This document shows positions 41,334 through 50,898 of a stretch of 58,446 nt of DNA, piece by piece. This DNA comes from Chloroflexota bacterium (lineage in GTDB: Bacteria > Chloroflexota > Dehalococcoidia > SM23-28-2 > RBG-16-64-32): assembly GCA_022561635.1 (NCBI GenBank), contig JADFQV010000006.1, positions 1-58,446 on the forward strand, given 5' to 3'. The position numbers and the translations under genes were made by a program. Numbering within the stretch: the first letter of the stretch is position 1; the number at the start of each line of letters is the position of its first letter. The notes beneath the pieces are model-generated. The model did no database searches. It saw only the letters and a list, made by a program, of their open reading frames with translations, and had not been told where the DNA came from.

Positions 41334-42665
41334 TCAAGCACGGGCCGGCTCCCGCTTCTGCCAATCCGGCGGGTCTTCCTCCCAGTCCGCCGGCCCGAGC
41401 GCCTCACTCAACATGGCGCATCCGGCGATTAGCACCGCCAGAATGATCAGCATGGCAGTGATATTCAGCACGTCCGTGATCACGCCCACCATCAACAACG
41501 GGATCAACGAGATGAAGTTCGCCGACACCACCTGCGTGGCGAAGATGCGGCCGCGCATCTCGGGTGGCGCCCGTTCGTGCAGCACCGTTTGCGCCGGGGC
41601 GTTAAGCATCGCGTAGAAGAATCCCATCGGCCCGGCGAAGGCCATGACCAGCGCCTGAAGCGCAGAAATCCGCAAGATGTTCGACGGGTCCAGGGCATCC
41701 GGACCCTTCGCCCACAGCGCTTCCAGCGGCACTACGAGCGCCAGTCCGACCATGCAGCCGGCGATGCCGGCCAGGCCGATGACCACCGTCCGGTTTTTGC
41801 CGAAGCGCCGCGTGAACGTCGGCAGGAAGCGCAACCCGAACAGCGCCCCGACGCCCGTCGGCGCGAAGATCAGCGCCGCGTTGTCCGCCGGAACCTCAAG
41901 CACGTCACGCATGTAGCGCGGAATCAGAATGGCAAACAGCAGAACAAGCGAACTGCTAAGCACCAACTGCCCAAGCGCCACGACAGACCGGCGGTCCGAG
42001 ACCAGCGCCCGCCAGCTCTCACGGAACTCCGTCGGTATGTTGGCGAAGTTGGAGCCCTGCCTGGCCTCTGCCTTAGCCGTGTCATGCCAAACGTTGACGC
42101 GCGCCGCAAAGATCGCCGCCATGATGAACAAGGCCGCCGCCGTCAAGAACATGCCCTCTGGCCCCACGCTCTTCAGCAAAATCGGCGCCAGCAAGACGAT
42201 GCCGAGTAGCTGCGCACCCGTCAACGTCAGGTTGTAGAGGCTGTTCGCCGCGACTAGCTTCTCGCGCGAGACGATGGACGGAATCAACGATACGACGGCG
42301 GGGTTGAAGAAGAGACCCGCCGTAGCGACACCCACAGCGATCGCGTAGATACCCCACGCATCAGCGTGGAAGAAGAAGAAGAGAATGCAGCCGGCCGCGC
42401 GCATTAGGTTGGTCACCACGAGCACCGGCCCCTTGTCAACGCGGTCCAGGATCACGCCGACGGCGAAGCCCAGCGGGATCGACGGCAGGATGAAGCAGAA
42501 GACGAGGATGCTCGTGTGAATCGAGGAGTTCGTGATGTTGAGGATGACAACGAGCAGGCTGAACAGCAGCGCGTTCTGCGCCGTCTGGGCGATGCCCTGA
42601 CTCAGCCAGAGGTTGAGGAAGCGCCGGTCCGCCAACAGCGCCCGCGGACGCACGATCTCCCGCAT
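41334..42665 (-). CDS. MFS transporter
   Basis: NLWLSQGIAQTAQNALLFSLLVVILNIT...GFAVGVILDRVDKGPVLVVTNLMRA; about 12 hydrophobic segments. Confidence 0.87.
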   Translation of the reverse strand: MREIVRPRALLADRRFLNLWLSQGIAQTAQNALLFSLLVVILNITNSSIHTSILVFCFILPSIPLGFAVGVILDRVDKGPVLVVTNLMRAAGCILFFFFHADAWGIYAIAVGVATAGLFFNPAVVSLIPSIVSREKLVAANSLYNLTLTGAQLLGIVLLAPILLKSVGPEGMFLTAAALFIMAAIFAARVNVWHDTAKAEARQGSNFANIPTEFRESWRALVSDRRSVVALGQLVLSSSLVLLFAILIPRYMRDVLEVPADNAALIFAPTGVGALFGLRFLPTFTRRFGKNRTVVIGLAGIAGCMVGLALVVPLEALWAKGPDALDPSNILRISALQALVMAFAGPMGFFYAMLNAPAQTVLHERAPPEMRGRIFATQVVSANFISLIPLLMVGVITDVLNITAMLIILAVLIAGCAMLSEALGPADWEEDPPDWQKREPARA

Positions 42666-42684
42666 CTTCGGCTCCGTAAGGACG

Positions 42685-42897
42685 TTATTCCCCAGCGGAG
42701 TCCTCCGCCGGCCCCCTCAAGAGGAAAGTCTTCACACGCTTCTCGAACGTCCTGCGTTCAAGAAGCACCCGCCGCTGGCAACTGAGGCAGCGAATACCGA
42801 TGTCGGCCCCCAGGCGCACGACCTCCCAGTCGTAGCCGCCGCAAGGATGCTGCTTCCGCAGGCGCACTTGGTCGCCCAGGCGCACCTCAAGCACCAC
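42685..42897 (-). CDS. DUF951 family small protein
   Basis: [62 protein letters not shown] start, not the 151-aa track frame. Confidence 0.85.
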   Translation of the reverse strand: MVLEVRLGDQVRLRKQHPCGGYDWEVVRLGADIGIRCLSCQRRVLLERRTFEKRVKTFLLRGPAEDSAGE

Positions 42898-42901
42898 GGC
42901 A

Positions 42902-43711
42902 CTAATCCCCGGCCAACAGAGCTTCGCGAGCCCGGTTGATGCGGCCGCGCAGGGCCTCGGCCGCCCGCCGTGCGTTGCCGACGTAATCGCCACCACGCGA
43001 GGCGTAGAGCACGCCGCGCGAGGCGCTGATGATGGCCCCTTCCCCGCGCGAGTCGAAGGCCGCGCCGGCGGCCGCCTCCAGCTCGCCCTCCTGCGCGCCG
43101 ACGCCGGGCACCAACAGCACCTGATCCGGGCAGATCTCACGCACGCGGGCGATCTGCTCTGGCCAGGTCGCCCCTGTCACCAGGCCCACGTTTCCATGCT
43201 CGTTCCAGTCGTGGGAAAGTCGAGCGACCTGCTCGTACAGCGCCCCGCCGCCATCCAACGCCAGGTCCTGTAGGTCGGCGGCGCCCGGGTTGGAGCTGCG
43301 GCACCAGATGAACACGCCACGCTCCCGATACTCCGCGAACGGCTGCACGGCGTCGCGCCCGCCGTAGGCGTTCACTGTCGCAGCGTCGAAGTCATACGTC
43401 TCGAACAGCGCCCTGGCGTAAAAGCGCGCCGTGTTGCCGATGTCGCCGCGCTTGGCGTCGGCGATGATCGGAATGTGTGACGGCACACCTCGTATCGACT
43501 CCAGGAGCGTCTGCATGCCGCCCACGCCCAGCGCCTCGAAGAACGCCAGGTTGGGCTTGTAGGCGCAGACGAGGTCCTTCGTCGCCTCGACGATCTCGTG
43601 GAGGAAGGACGCCACGTCCGGATGGGGCATCAGCTCGGGATCGGGATCGAGACCGACGCACAGGAAGCTCTGGTTCTTCTGCTGGGCTGCCCGGAGCTTC
43701 TCAACGAACAT
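42902..43711 (-). CDS. pyrF: Orotidine-5'-phosphate decarboxylase (type 2)
   Basis: [86 protein letters not shown]. Confidence 0.94.
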   Translation of the reverse strand: MFVEKLRAAQQKNQSFLCVGLDPDPELMPHPDVASFLHEIVEATKDLVCAYKPNLAFFEALGVGGMQTLLESIRGVPSHIPIIADAKRGDIGNTARFYARALFETYDFDAATVNAYGGRDAVQPFAEYRERGVFIWCRSSNPGAADLQDLALDGGGALYEQVARLSHDWNEHGNVGLVTGATWPEQIARVREICPDQVLLVPGVGAQEGELEAAAGAAFDSRGEGAIISASRGVLYASRGGDYVGNARRAAEALRGRINRAREALLAGD

Positions 43712-43829
43712 TCGCGAACCCGCTCCTTGTCGAAATATGGTTGAAGTCGTCCGGCCCCCGAAGGCGCTTCGCCGGCGCCGCTGATTGTACTGCCCAATCG
43801 CTTAGCGGCATATTATAGAGCCGCATCTC

Positions 43830-44612
43830 ATGGGTCAAGAAACATCCAGCGGCTGCGAAGGGCGCATCGACGTCGCCCTTCTTCCCGGCCAGCGCTTCAA
43901 CGCCAGGCAAAACGTCTGCGTCATCGTCGACGTCCTGCGTGCCTCCTCCAGCATCGTCACGCTTCTGGAGCGTGGCTGCCCCTCCGTCGTCGCCGCACCG
44001 ACCGTCGACCGCGCCCGTCAGCTGCGCACCGGCCTGCCGGACCACCTTCTATGTGGCGAGGAGCGCGGCCTGCCCCCGCACGGCTTCGACTACGGGAACT
44101 CGCCGTCCGAGTTTTCGCGCCTCGATCTTTCGGGCCGCCCAGCGATCCTCGCCACGGCCAACGGCACGCGCGTCCTCGCCGCCATCGCCGCCGACTCGCC
44201 CGCAGTGCTCGTCGGCGCGCTCCTCAACCGCACAGCCGTCGCCCGCGCCGCTGTCGACATCGCGAGCCAACGCGGACTGGGCATCACCGTCGTCTCCTCA
44301 GCGGCGCACGGCGGCGGCACCTTCGTGCTCGAGGACGCGCTGGGCGCCGGCGCCATCGCCGACGCCGCCCTCTCGCACGATCCAGCGCTCGAAGCGTCCG
44401 ACGCAGCGCGCTTCGCTCGCGACGCTTTCACCGTCGCCTCGACTGACATCGCGGCGGCGGTCCGCTCCGCCTACCACTCGCAGGAGCTAATCGACGAAGG
44501 TCTCGGCGAAGACGTGGCCTACTGCGCCGAGCTCGACGTTTCCGACGTCGCGCCCATGCTCGAACGAGGCGAAGACGGCCTGCTCCGCCTGCAACCTTAT
44601 CGCCCCGCCTGA
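43830..44612 (+). CDS. comB: 2-phosphosulfolactate phosphatase family protein
   Basis: VCVIVDVLRASSSIVTLLERG, LLCGEERGLPPHGFDYGNSPSEF, ILATANGTRVL. Confidence 0.87.
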   Translation: MGQETSSGCEGRIDVALLPGQRFNARQNVCVIVDVLRASSSIVTLLERGCPSVVAAPTVDRARQLRTGLPDHLLCGEERGLPPHGFDYGNSPSEFSRLDLSGRPAILATANGTRVLAAIAADSPAVLVGALLNRTAVARAAVDIASQRGLGITVVSSAAHGGGTFVLEDALGAGAIADAALSHDPALEASDAARFARDAFTVASTDIAAAVRSAYHSQELIDEGLGEDVAYCAELDVSDVAPMLERGEDGLLRLQPYRPA

Positions 44613-44660
44613 GCCAGGCGGCAGGCGCACTCGACGATCCGTTTGACCCTTGCCCCAGCC

Positions 44661-44718
44661 TGACGGGTGCTATACTGTTGCGCCGGGTGATAAATTTCAC
44701 ATACTCCCATAACCCGTC
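44661..44718 (+). promoter_or_regulatory. etfBA promoter/leader with extended -10, GTGA-N6-TCAC palindrome and flanking inverted repeat
   Basis: TGCTATACT at 44668-44676; GGTGATAAATTTCACA at 44686-44701; GACGGGT (44662-44668) / ACCCGTC (44712-44718). Confidence 0.5.
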
Positions 44719-44758
44719 GATCGCCCCACTACATCGCTAAACATCCAGGAGGAGGCTT

Positions 44759-45550
44759 ATGCCCCACATCATCTGTTTCGTCAAGCAGGTGCCGGACCCG
44801 GAAACGCCCGCCTCGCAGTTCAAGGTTGACGAGGACGCGAAGAAGGTCATTCCGGCGCCCGGCGTGCAACCAGTCCCCAGCCAGTTCGACACTATCGCCG
44901 TTGAGGCCGCGCTGCGCATCAAGGACAACCACCCCGATTCGACGATCACGGTGGTCAGCCTCGGCCCGGACCAGTTCCGGGACACGATCAAGCACTGCCT
45001 GGCGATGGGCGTGGACGAGGGCGTCCACATCAACGACCCCGCCGTCAACGACGCCGACCACTGGGCCACGGCCGAGGTCCTCGCCGCCACCGTCCAGAAG
45101 CTCGGCGACTATGATCTCGTCCTCGCTGGCCGCCAGTCGGTCGACTGGGACATGGGCGTCGTCGGCTCTACAGTCGCCGAGATCCTCGGCATCCCGATCG
45201 TCACGATCGCCAAGCAGATCGACTACGCCGGGGACAAGGTCACCGTCGAACGCGTCCTGCTCGACGGCTTCGAGACCGTCGAGGCCCCGACACCGTGCGT
45301 CGTCACCGTCAGCAACGAGCTGGGCGAGCCGCGCTACCCGCAGCTACGCCAGATCATGCAGGCAGCGAAGAAAGAAGTGAAGGCCTGGACCCTCGCCGAC
45401 CTGGGGATCTCCGCGCCTCAAAACCGCGTCAACATCGAGGCCCTCTACGTCCCGGACACTTCTGTCGAGACCGAGGTCATCGAAGGCGAGACCGCCCAGG
45501 AGAAGGCCGCCACCCTGGCCCAGCGCCTGAGCGACGCCAAGCTCATCTAG
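44759..45550 (+). CDS. etfB: Electron transfer flavoprotein subunit beta
   Basis: CFVKQVPDPE, DLVLAGRQSVDWDMGVVGSTVAEILGIP, TPCVVTVSNELGEPRYPQLRQIMQAAKK; AGGAGGAGG RBS. Confidence 0.95.
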   Translation: MPHIICFVKQVPDPETPASQFKVDEDAKKVIPAPGVQPVPSQFDTIAVEAALRIKDNHPDSTITVVSLGPDQFRDTIKHCLAMGVDEGVHINDPAVNDADHWATAEVLAATVQKLGDYDLVLAGRQSVDWDMGVVGSTVAEILGIPIVTIAKQIDYAGDKVTVERVLLDGFETVEAPTPCVVTVSNELGEPRYPQLRQIMQAAKKEVKAWTLADLGISAPQNRVNIEALYVPDTSVETEVIEGETAQEKAATLAQRLSDAKLI

Positions 45551-45561
45551 GAGTGAATGAC

Positions 45562-46533
45562 ATGCCTAACGGAGTACTGATATTCGGAGAAGCTACTGAA
45601 GACGGCAAGCTCGTCGCCATCACAGCCGAGTTGAGCGGCGCCGCTGCCGCCCTTGGCGGGCCGGTCACCTGCGCCCTGCTCGGGTCCGGCGTCGAGGGAG
45701 TCGCCGAGGAGGCCGGCCAGTACGGCGCTGAAAAGGTGATCCTCGTCGACGACCCGATCCTCAAGGACTACCAGGGCGACGCTTACCTGCCCGTCGCCGA
45801 GCGCATCGCCAAAGAGATCGACCCCGCGGTGATCCTCTTTGGACAGACGATGATCGGCCGCGATCTGGCGCCTCGCCTCGCCCAGCGCCTCGGCACCGCC
45901 GTGGCGATGGACTGCGTGGCGCTTTCGATGGAAGGCGACAAGCTCCTGGCCGAGCGACCCGCCTACGGTGGGGCGGCCCGCGCCAGGTACACGTTCAACG
46001 GCACGCCGCAGATCGCCACGGTGCGCGTCAAGGCGCTCGACGCCCCCGCGGCGTCCGGCTCGGCCGAAGTCGTGAAGCAGGACGCCGGCGTCTCCGCCGA
46101 CCAAGTGCGCACCACCATCACAGGCCGCACCAAGCCGGAGTCCACAGGCATCCGCCTCGAGGACGCAACGGTTGTCGTCAGCGGCGGCCGCGGCCTCGGC
46201 GGCCCGGAAGCCTTCCAGCAGCTGGAAGAGCTGGCAGGCGTCCTCGGCGGCGCTGTCGGCGCCAGCAGGGCCGTCTGCGACCTGGGCTGGTACCCCGTCG
46301 CCGCGCAGGTCGGCCTGACCGGCAAGATGGTGACGCCGGACCTCTACATCGCCATCGGCATCTCCGGCGCCAGCCAGCACATGGCTGGCATCTCCAGCGT
46401 CAAGAACATCGCCTCGGTCAATAAAGACGCCGACGCCAGCATCTTCAAGGCATCGCGCTGGGCCGTCGTCCACGACTGGAAAGAGTTCATGCCGCTGTTC
46501 CTCGAAGAGGTGAAGAAGGTCAAGGCCGGCTAG
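45562..46533 (+). CDS. etfA: Electron transfer flavoprotein subunit alpha
   Basis: VVVSGGRGLGGPEAFQQLEELAGVLGGAVGASRAVCDLGWYPVAAQVGLTGKMVTPDLYIAIGISGASQHMAGI. Confidence 0.96.
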   Translation: MPNGVLIFGEATEDGKLVAITAELSGAAAALGGPVTCALLGSGVEGVAEEAGQYGAEKVILVDDPILKDYQGDAYLPVAERIAKEIDPAVILFGQTMIGRDLAPRLAQRLGTAVAMDCVALSMEGDKLLAERPAYGGAARARYTFNGTPQIATVRVKALDAPAASGSAEVVKQDAGVSADQVRTTITGRTKPESTGIRLEDATVVVSGGRGLGGPEAFQQLEELAGVLGGAVGASRAVCDLGWYPVAAQVGLTGKMVTPDLYIAIGISGASQHMAGISSVKNIASVNKDADASIFKASRWAVVHDWKEFMPLFLEEVKKVKAG

Positions 46534-46555
46534 ATCCATCACGACTCATGAACAC

Positions 46556-46581
46556 GAAGGGGCGGCCTTTGCCGCCCCTTC
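46556..46581 (+). terminator. Intrinsic-type terminator hairpin after etfA
   Basis: GAAGGGGCGGC-CTTT-GCCGCCCCTTC, 11-bp stem. Confidence 0.75.
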
Positions 46582-46629
46582 TTCGCGCTCGTGCCTCTCG
46601 CTGGCCCCTTGTGGCATACTGTCCCTGCC

Positions 46630-47025
46630 ATGCCGCGCCGCTTCAGCCGCGAAGAGGCAGACGCCCTCCTTCCGGAGATCGCACCACACCTCACGCAACT
46701 CCGAGATCTCAAGCACCAGAACGACGAGACGCGCTCTGCCGTCGACGACCTGCAGAGTACACTGAAGGGGAACGGACATGGCCTGGACGTCGACATGGCG
46801 CGTCTCTCCCGGGCCCTGCAGAGCACCGGCGCCGCGATCAACGGCCTGATCGAGCGCGTCACTAGCCTCGGCGTCGAGGTCAAGGATCTGGAGCTGGGCC
46901 TCGTCGATTTTCGCGGCGAGCGTGATGGCCGCGAGATCTACCTCTGCTGGAAGCTCGGCGAAGAGCGTGTCGCCTTCTGGCACGAACTGAACGCCGGCTA
47001 CGCCTCAAGGCAGCCCCTGGACTAA
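46630..47025 (+). CDS. DUF2203 family protein
   Basis: FSREEADALLPEIAPHLTQL...LGVEVKDLELGLVDFRGERDGREIYLCWKLGEERVAFWHELNAGYASRQPL. Confidence 0.88.
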   Translation: MPRRFSREEADALLPEIAPHLTQLRDLKHQNDETRSAVDDLQSTLKGNGHGLDVDMARLSRALQSTGAAINGLIERVTSLGVEVKDLELGLVDFRGERDGREIYLCWKLGEERVAFWHELNAGYASRQPLD

Positions 47026-47027
47026 CG

Positions 47028-47480
47028 ATGACTGAAGAGCAAGCACAGAAGACCGAGACCGACGACCTCCTGCAACGACTCGACGGCGCGCGCCTTGCCC
47101 TCGTGGAGGCGCTTGAGGCCAGCGGCCACGAGTCGTTCGCCAGCACTGATGGCGACGGCGAGTCGATCAAGCGCGTCATCGAACGCACGGTGGACGACGT
47201 CAACTTCTACTTCGCCCGTCTCGCCGCTCGCGCGCTGAACTTACCGCAGCCGCCCGACCTCGTTCGGGCCGATCTCGGCTCGCTTCGAGAAGGCGTGATG
47301 GCGTTTCAAGTGGCCCATCGCAGCTTCGGCACGCTCCTCCACGACCTCCTGCCGCCCGACCTCGAAAAGAAGGCCGAAGACCCGGAACTCGGCAGCTACA
47401 CGCTGCGTCAGGTCCTGGAGCTCGCCGCGGCGCAGTACAACCAGCGCGCGCAGGAAGTTCGCCGCCTCAGCAGCGCCTAG
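47028..47480 (+). CDS. DinB-like hypothetical protein
   Basis: Helical protein (LEASGHESF...DDVNFYFARLAARAL...AHRSFGTLLHDLLPPDL); weak family match by eye. Confidence 0.5.
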   Translation: MTEEQAQKTETDDLLQRLDGARLALVEALEASGHESFASTDGDGESIKRVIERTVDDVNFYFARLAARALNLPQPPDLVRADLGSLREGVMAFQVAHRSFGTLLHDLLPPDLEKKAEDPELGSYTLRQVLELAAAQYNQRAQEVRRLSSA

Positions 47481-47483
47481 GCG

Positions 47484-48206
47484 ATGGCGCTGCCTCAACC
47501 GGTTCGCATCGCGCACGCCTACGGTAACAGCCGCACCGCCCTTCGCCGTGTGCTCGACGCCGACGTCGACATGATTGAGGCAGACATCTGGTATCGCGGC
47601 GGCGAGGTTCACGTCCACCACGCCCGTCGTCTCAGCCCCCTGCCCCTGCTCGCCGACGAGAAGATGCCGGGGCATCCCCTGCCGCGGCTGGCGTTCCCCA
47701 TCTGGCCCGGCTACCGGGTGTGGCCTCACATCAACCCCCTCAAGCTCGACGAACTGCTCCAGATCGTCGGGGGCCGAAAGCGCCTCCTCCTCGACGTCAA
47801 AGGGCGCTACAAGGGCGGCCGCAGCGCGGACTTCGCCGAGGCGATCGCGCGCCGCCTGCGCGAGCACCAGGCGTCATCGTCGACCGCCGTCTGCGGCCAG
47901 ACGTACCCGATCCTCAACGCCCTCCGCCGCACCGACGATGAGATCGAAGTGCGCTACTCGCTGGAAAGGCCCCATCAGTGGGAGAGCTTCCTCCGCAAGA
48001 TGAACAAGCACGAGCGCCTGCGTCACGTCTGCATCTCGCAGCGCTTCATCGACGACGAAAAGGCCCGCGTCCTCGAGCAGAACGGCGTCAACGTCTACGT
48101 CTGGACGATCGACGACCCGGAAGCCGCCCGTCACTACGTCGAACGGGGCGCCGACGGCATCATCAGCAACGACCTTGGGCTCCTCGAGAATCTGCAGCGA
48201 AGGTAG
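47484..48206 (+). CDS. Glycerophosphodiester phosphodiesterase family protein
   Basis: RIAHAYGNSRTALRRVLDADVDMIEADIWYRGGEVHVHHARRL...VNVYVWTIDDPEAARHYVERGADGIISNDLGLL. Confidence 0.88.
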   Translation: MALPQPVRIAHAYGNSRTALRRVLDADVDMIEADIWYRGGEVHVHHARRLSPLPLLADEKMPGHPLPRLAFPIWPGYRVWPHINPLKLDELLQIVGGRKRLLLDVKGRYKGGRSADFAEAIARRLREHQASSSTAVCGQTYPILNALRRTDDEIEVRYSLERPHQWESFLRKMNKHERLRHVCISQRFIDDEKARVLEQNGVNVYVWTIDDPEAARHYVERGADGIISNDLGLLENLQRR

Positions 48207-48234
48207 TGACGGGGGTCAGAGACACGAGGCAGTC

Positions 48235-49332
48235 TCACCTGTCACCTGTCTCCTGTCTCCGGATCAGATGCACCGCCGTCGCCTTCAACGTGGCGACGGC
48301 GGCCGACCCCGGCGCCAGCGATAGCTCCTCGACCGACCGCTTCGTGATCAGCGCGACGAGAGGAAAGCCAGCGTCCAGCTCGACACGCACCCAGGGACCT
48401 GCCGGCGTGATGCGAGTGACGGTCGCTGGCAGACGGTTGCGCGCGCTGGTCGGCCCGCCGTCTCCAGGCGGGCCGATCGTCACGTCCTCGGGCCGCACGC
48501 AGACGAGCACGGCGTCGCCGGTGGCAACGTCGCCACCGGCCTCAATCACCTGCTCGCCGACCCTGACCGACGCCACGCCGTCCACAACGCCCTGCACGCG
48601 TCCGGGGGCGACCGTCTCGGTCCCGACGAATGCTGCCACCTCTTCGTCGGCTGGTGCCGCGAAGATCTCCTGCGGCGTGCCTTCCTGGCGAATGCGGCCG
48701 TCCATCAGCACCGCCAGCCGGTCACCCAGGCGCAGCGCCTCGTCCCGGTCGTGCGTCACGAACACCGTCGCCGCGCCACTCTCACCCAGGACGCCGCCGA
48801 CATCGTCCATCAGCGCCAACCGCGTCGGCTCATCCAGTCCCGCGAACGGCTCATCCAGAAGCAGCACTTCGGGCTCGAGCACCAACGCCCGCGCCAGGCT
48901 CGTCCGCTTTGCCTCACCACCGGAGAGCGTGCGCGCGGAGCGATCCGCCAGCCCGGCGATCCCGAACCGCTCCATCCACTTTCGCGCCCGCTCCCGCCTT
49001 TCGTCCCGGGGCACACCGCGCAGCCGAAGGCCGGTCGTCACGTTCGCCTCCACCGTTGTGTCCAACAGCAACGGTTCCTGGAAGACGACCGCCATGCGCC
49101 GCCGGTACGCCAGATAAGGCCCGCTTATCGGTTCGCCCCCGAACGAGACCTCGCCGCGCGTGAGCTCCTCCAGCAGGCCTAGCACACCGATCAGCGTGCT
49201 CTTGCCCGCGCCGTTGGGACCGACCACCGCCAGCACCTCGCCCCCGCTCACGTCTAGCCGCTCGATGTCCAGCACCGTGCGGCGCCCTTTCTCGACCTGA
49301 ACGTCGCGCAAGCCAATCCGCGGCTCACTCAC
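48235..49332 (-). CDS. tupC: ABC transporter ATP-binding protein with TOBE domain (tungstate/molybdate type)
   Basis: VVGPNGAGKSTLIGVLG, LSGGEAKRTSLARALVLEPEVLLLDEPFAGLD; C-terminal TOBE-like region. Confidence 0.9.
   Translation of the reverse strand: MSEPRIGLRDVQVEKGRRTVLDIERLDVSGGEVLAVVGPNGAGKSTLIGVLGLLEELTRGEVSFGGEPISGPYLAYRRRMAVVFQEPLLLDTTVEANVTTGLRLRGVPRDERRERARKWMERFGIAGLADRSARTLSGGEAKRTSLARALVLEPEVLLLDEPFAGLDEPTRLALMDDVGGVLGESGAATVFVTHDRDEALRLGDRLAVLMDGRIRQEGTPQEIFAAPADEEVAAFVGTETVAPGRVQGVVDGVASVRVGEQVIEAGGDVATGDAVLVCVRPEDVTIGPPGDGGPTSARNRLPATVTRITPAGPWVRVELDAGFPLVALITKRSVEELSLAPGSAAVATLKATAVHLIRRQETGDR
48236..48256. repeat. Tandem heptamer repeats CACCTGT-CACCTGT-CTCCTGT
   Basis: Three consecutive 7-nt units overlapping the tupC C-terminus/stop. 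Confidence 0.7.
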
Positions 49333-50027
49333 GACGCCGACCCCCTCTGCTGCAACACCGTCAGGCCGCCGACGACCAGGAGGACGATCGCCAGCAGGAT
49401 CAGCGAGAAGGCGATCGCCGTCTCGAAGTCTCCTTGCTGAACCTCCAGCAGCAGCGCTGACGTCAGCGTCTGTGTCGAGCCGCGGATGTTGCCACCGACC
49501 ATGATCGTGGCACCGACCTCTGAAATGGCAGCGCCGAAGCCCGCCATCACCGCCGCCAGCAGCGCCAGCCGCGCCTCCCGAAAGAGGAGCAGACCGGCCT
49601 GCCAGCGGGACGCACCCAGAGCCAGGATCTGCAGCCGCAGCCGTGGATTGACGCTCTGCAAGGCGACGAACGACAGCGCGGTAATAACCGGCGTCGCGAT
49701 GATCGCCTGGGCAATGATGATCGCGGTCGGCGTGAAGAGCAGGCCAAGCCCGCCCAACGGCCCCGTCCGCCAGAGCAAAATCACAACGAAGAGCCCGACG
49801 GTGACCGGCGGCAGCGCCATTCCGGCGTTGAACACGCTCAGCGCCGCAGTACGGCCCGGCGGAGCGCGGAACACGAGCAGCGAGGCGATGCCGAAGCCGA
49901 AGAAGACGGCGATCAGCGTCGCGGTCCCCGACACGTAAAGCGACGTTAGCGTGACCTCGTAGACGTAGGCGTCACCGGTGAAGATCAGTTCGACCGCTTC
50001 CGTGAATCCGTCCCAGATCAGGTCCAT
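49329..50027 (-). CDS. tupB: Tungstate ABC transporter permease
   Basis: YEVTLTSLYVSGTATLIAVFFGF, EARLALLAAVMAGFGAAISEVGATIMVGGNIRGSTQTLTSAL. Confidence 0.88.
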   Translation of the reverse strand: MDLIWDGFTEAVELIFTGDAYVYEVTLTSLYVSGTATLIAVFFGFGIASLLVFRAPPGRTAALSVFNAGMALPPVTVGLFVVILLWRTGPLGGLGLLFTPTAIIIAQAIIATPVITALSFVALQSVNPRLRLQILALGASRWQAGLLLFREARLALLAAVMAGFGAAISEVGATIMVGGNIRGSTQTLTSALLLEVQQGDFETAIAFSLILLAIVLLVVGGLTVLQQRGSAS

Positions 50028-50035
50028 AGCGGCAC

Positions 50036-50854
50036 CTAGTCTAGAAGAAGCGGCTCGAACAAGCTCACTCCGTACTCTTCCCGCCCGGACTCCAGGATCA
50101 CGCGTTGCGCCCGATCGGAGGCCATGAACTCGATCCAGGCGTCGGCGGCTTCTTCATTGACGTGAGACAGCCGATCGGCATCAAGGCGCAACACCGAGTA
50201 CACGTTTGGCTCGACCGTGTCCCGGTAGATCTCGACGATCTGCAGCCGCTTCGCAAAGGCGATAAGCGTGGCACTGTCGACCAGCGTGTAGGCCGCGCCG
50301 TCGTTCGCCACCAGCAGGCTCTGACCCTGGCCCACTACTGATACGCGATACCAACTCTCACCCGCGGGATCGACGCCCAACTCGGCCCACACCGCCAGCT
50401 CGCGTCTGTGCGTACCCGACTCGTCGCCGCGGCTGACGAACGCTGCTTCGGCGTCGGCGATGCGCGCGAAGGCGTCGCCGAGGGTGCGCGCGCCGGCAAC
50501 GCTCGCCGGGTCGCCGGCCGGACCGGCCAAAAGAAAGTGATTTCGCATGACCGGAATCCGCTCAAGCGCGAAGCCGTCGTCGGTCAGCGCCTCCTCGTCC
50601 TCAGGTGAATGCGCCATGATCACGTCCAGCTCGCCCCGCCGCGCCAGCGCCATCAGCTGTCCTGATCCCAGAGCGATCGGCTTCACATCGAGGTCGGATT
50701 CCTCCTCGAAGGCGGCCACCAGCTCGTCCAGGAGGCCCGAGTCATGAACGCTGGTCGTGGCCCCCAGCAGCAGCTCATCCCGCGACGCGCACGCGGCGAG
50801 AAGGCCCATCGCCACGAGGGACACGACAACGAGCCTGCACACCACCGCCAGCAT
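50036..50854 (-). CDS. tupA: Tungstate ABC transporter substrate-binding lipoprotein
   Basis: LLAACASRDELLLGATTSVHDSGLLDELVAAFEEE...FVSRGDESGTHRRELAVW. Confidence 0.88.
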   Translation of the reverse strand: MLAVVCRLVVVSLVAMGLLAACASRDELLLGATTSVHDSGLLDELVAAFEEESDLDVKPIALGSGQLMALARRGELDVIMAHSPEDEEALTDDGFALERIPVMRNHFLLAGPAGDPASVAGARTLGDAFARIADAEAAFVSRGDESGTHRRELAVWAELGVDPAGESWYRVSVVGQGQSLLVANDGAAYTLVDSATLIAFAKRLQIVEIYRDTVEPNVYSVLRLDADRLSHVNEEAADAWIEFMASDRAQRVILESGREEYGVSLFEPLLLD

Positions 50855-50898
50855 GCGCCGGATGATAGACCCGCCCCCCGCGCCACGCAACGGCCGCG

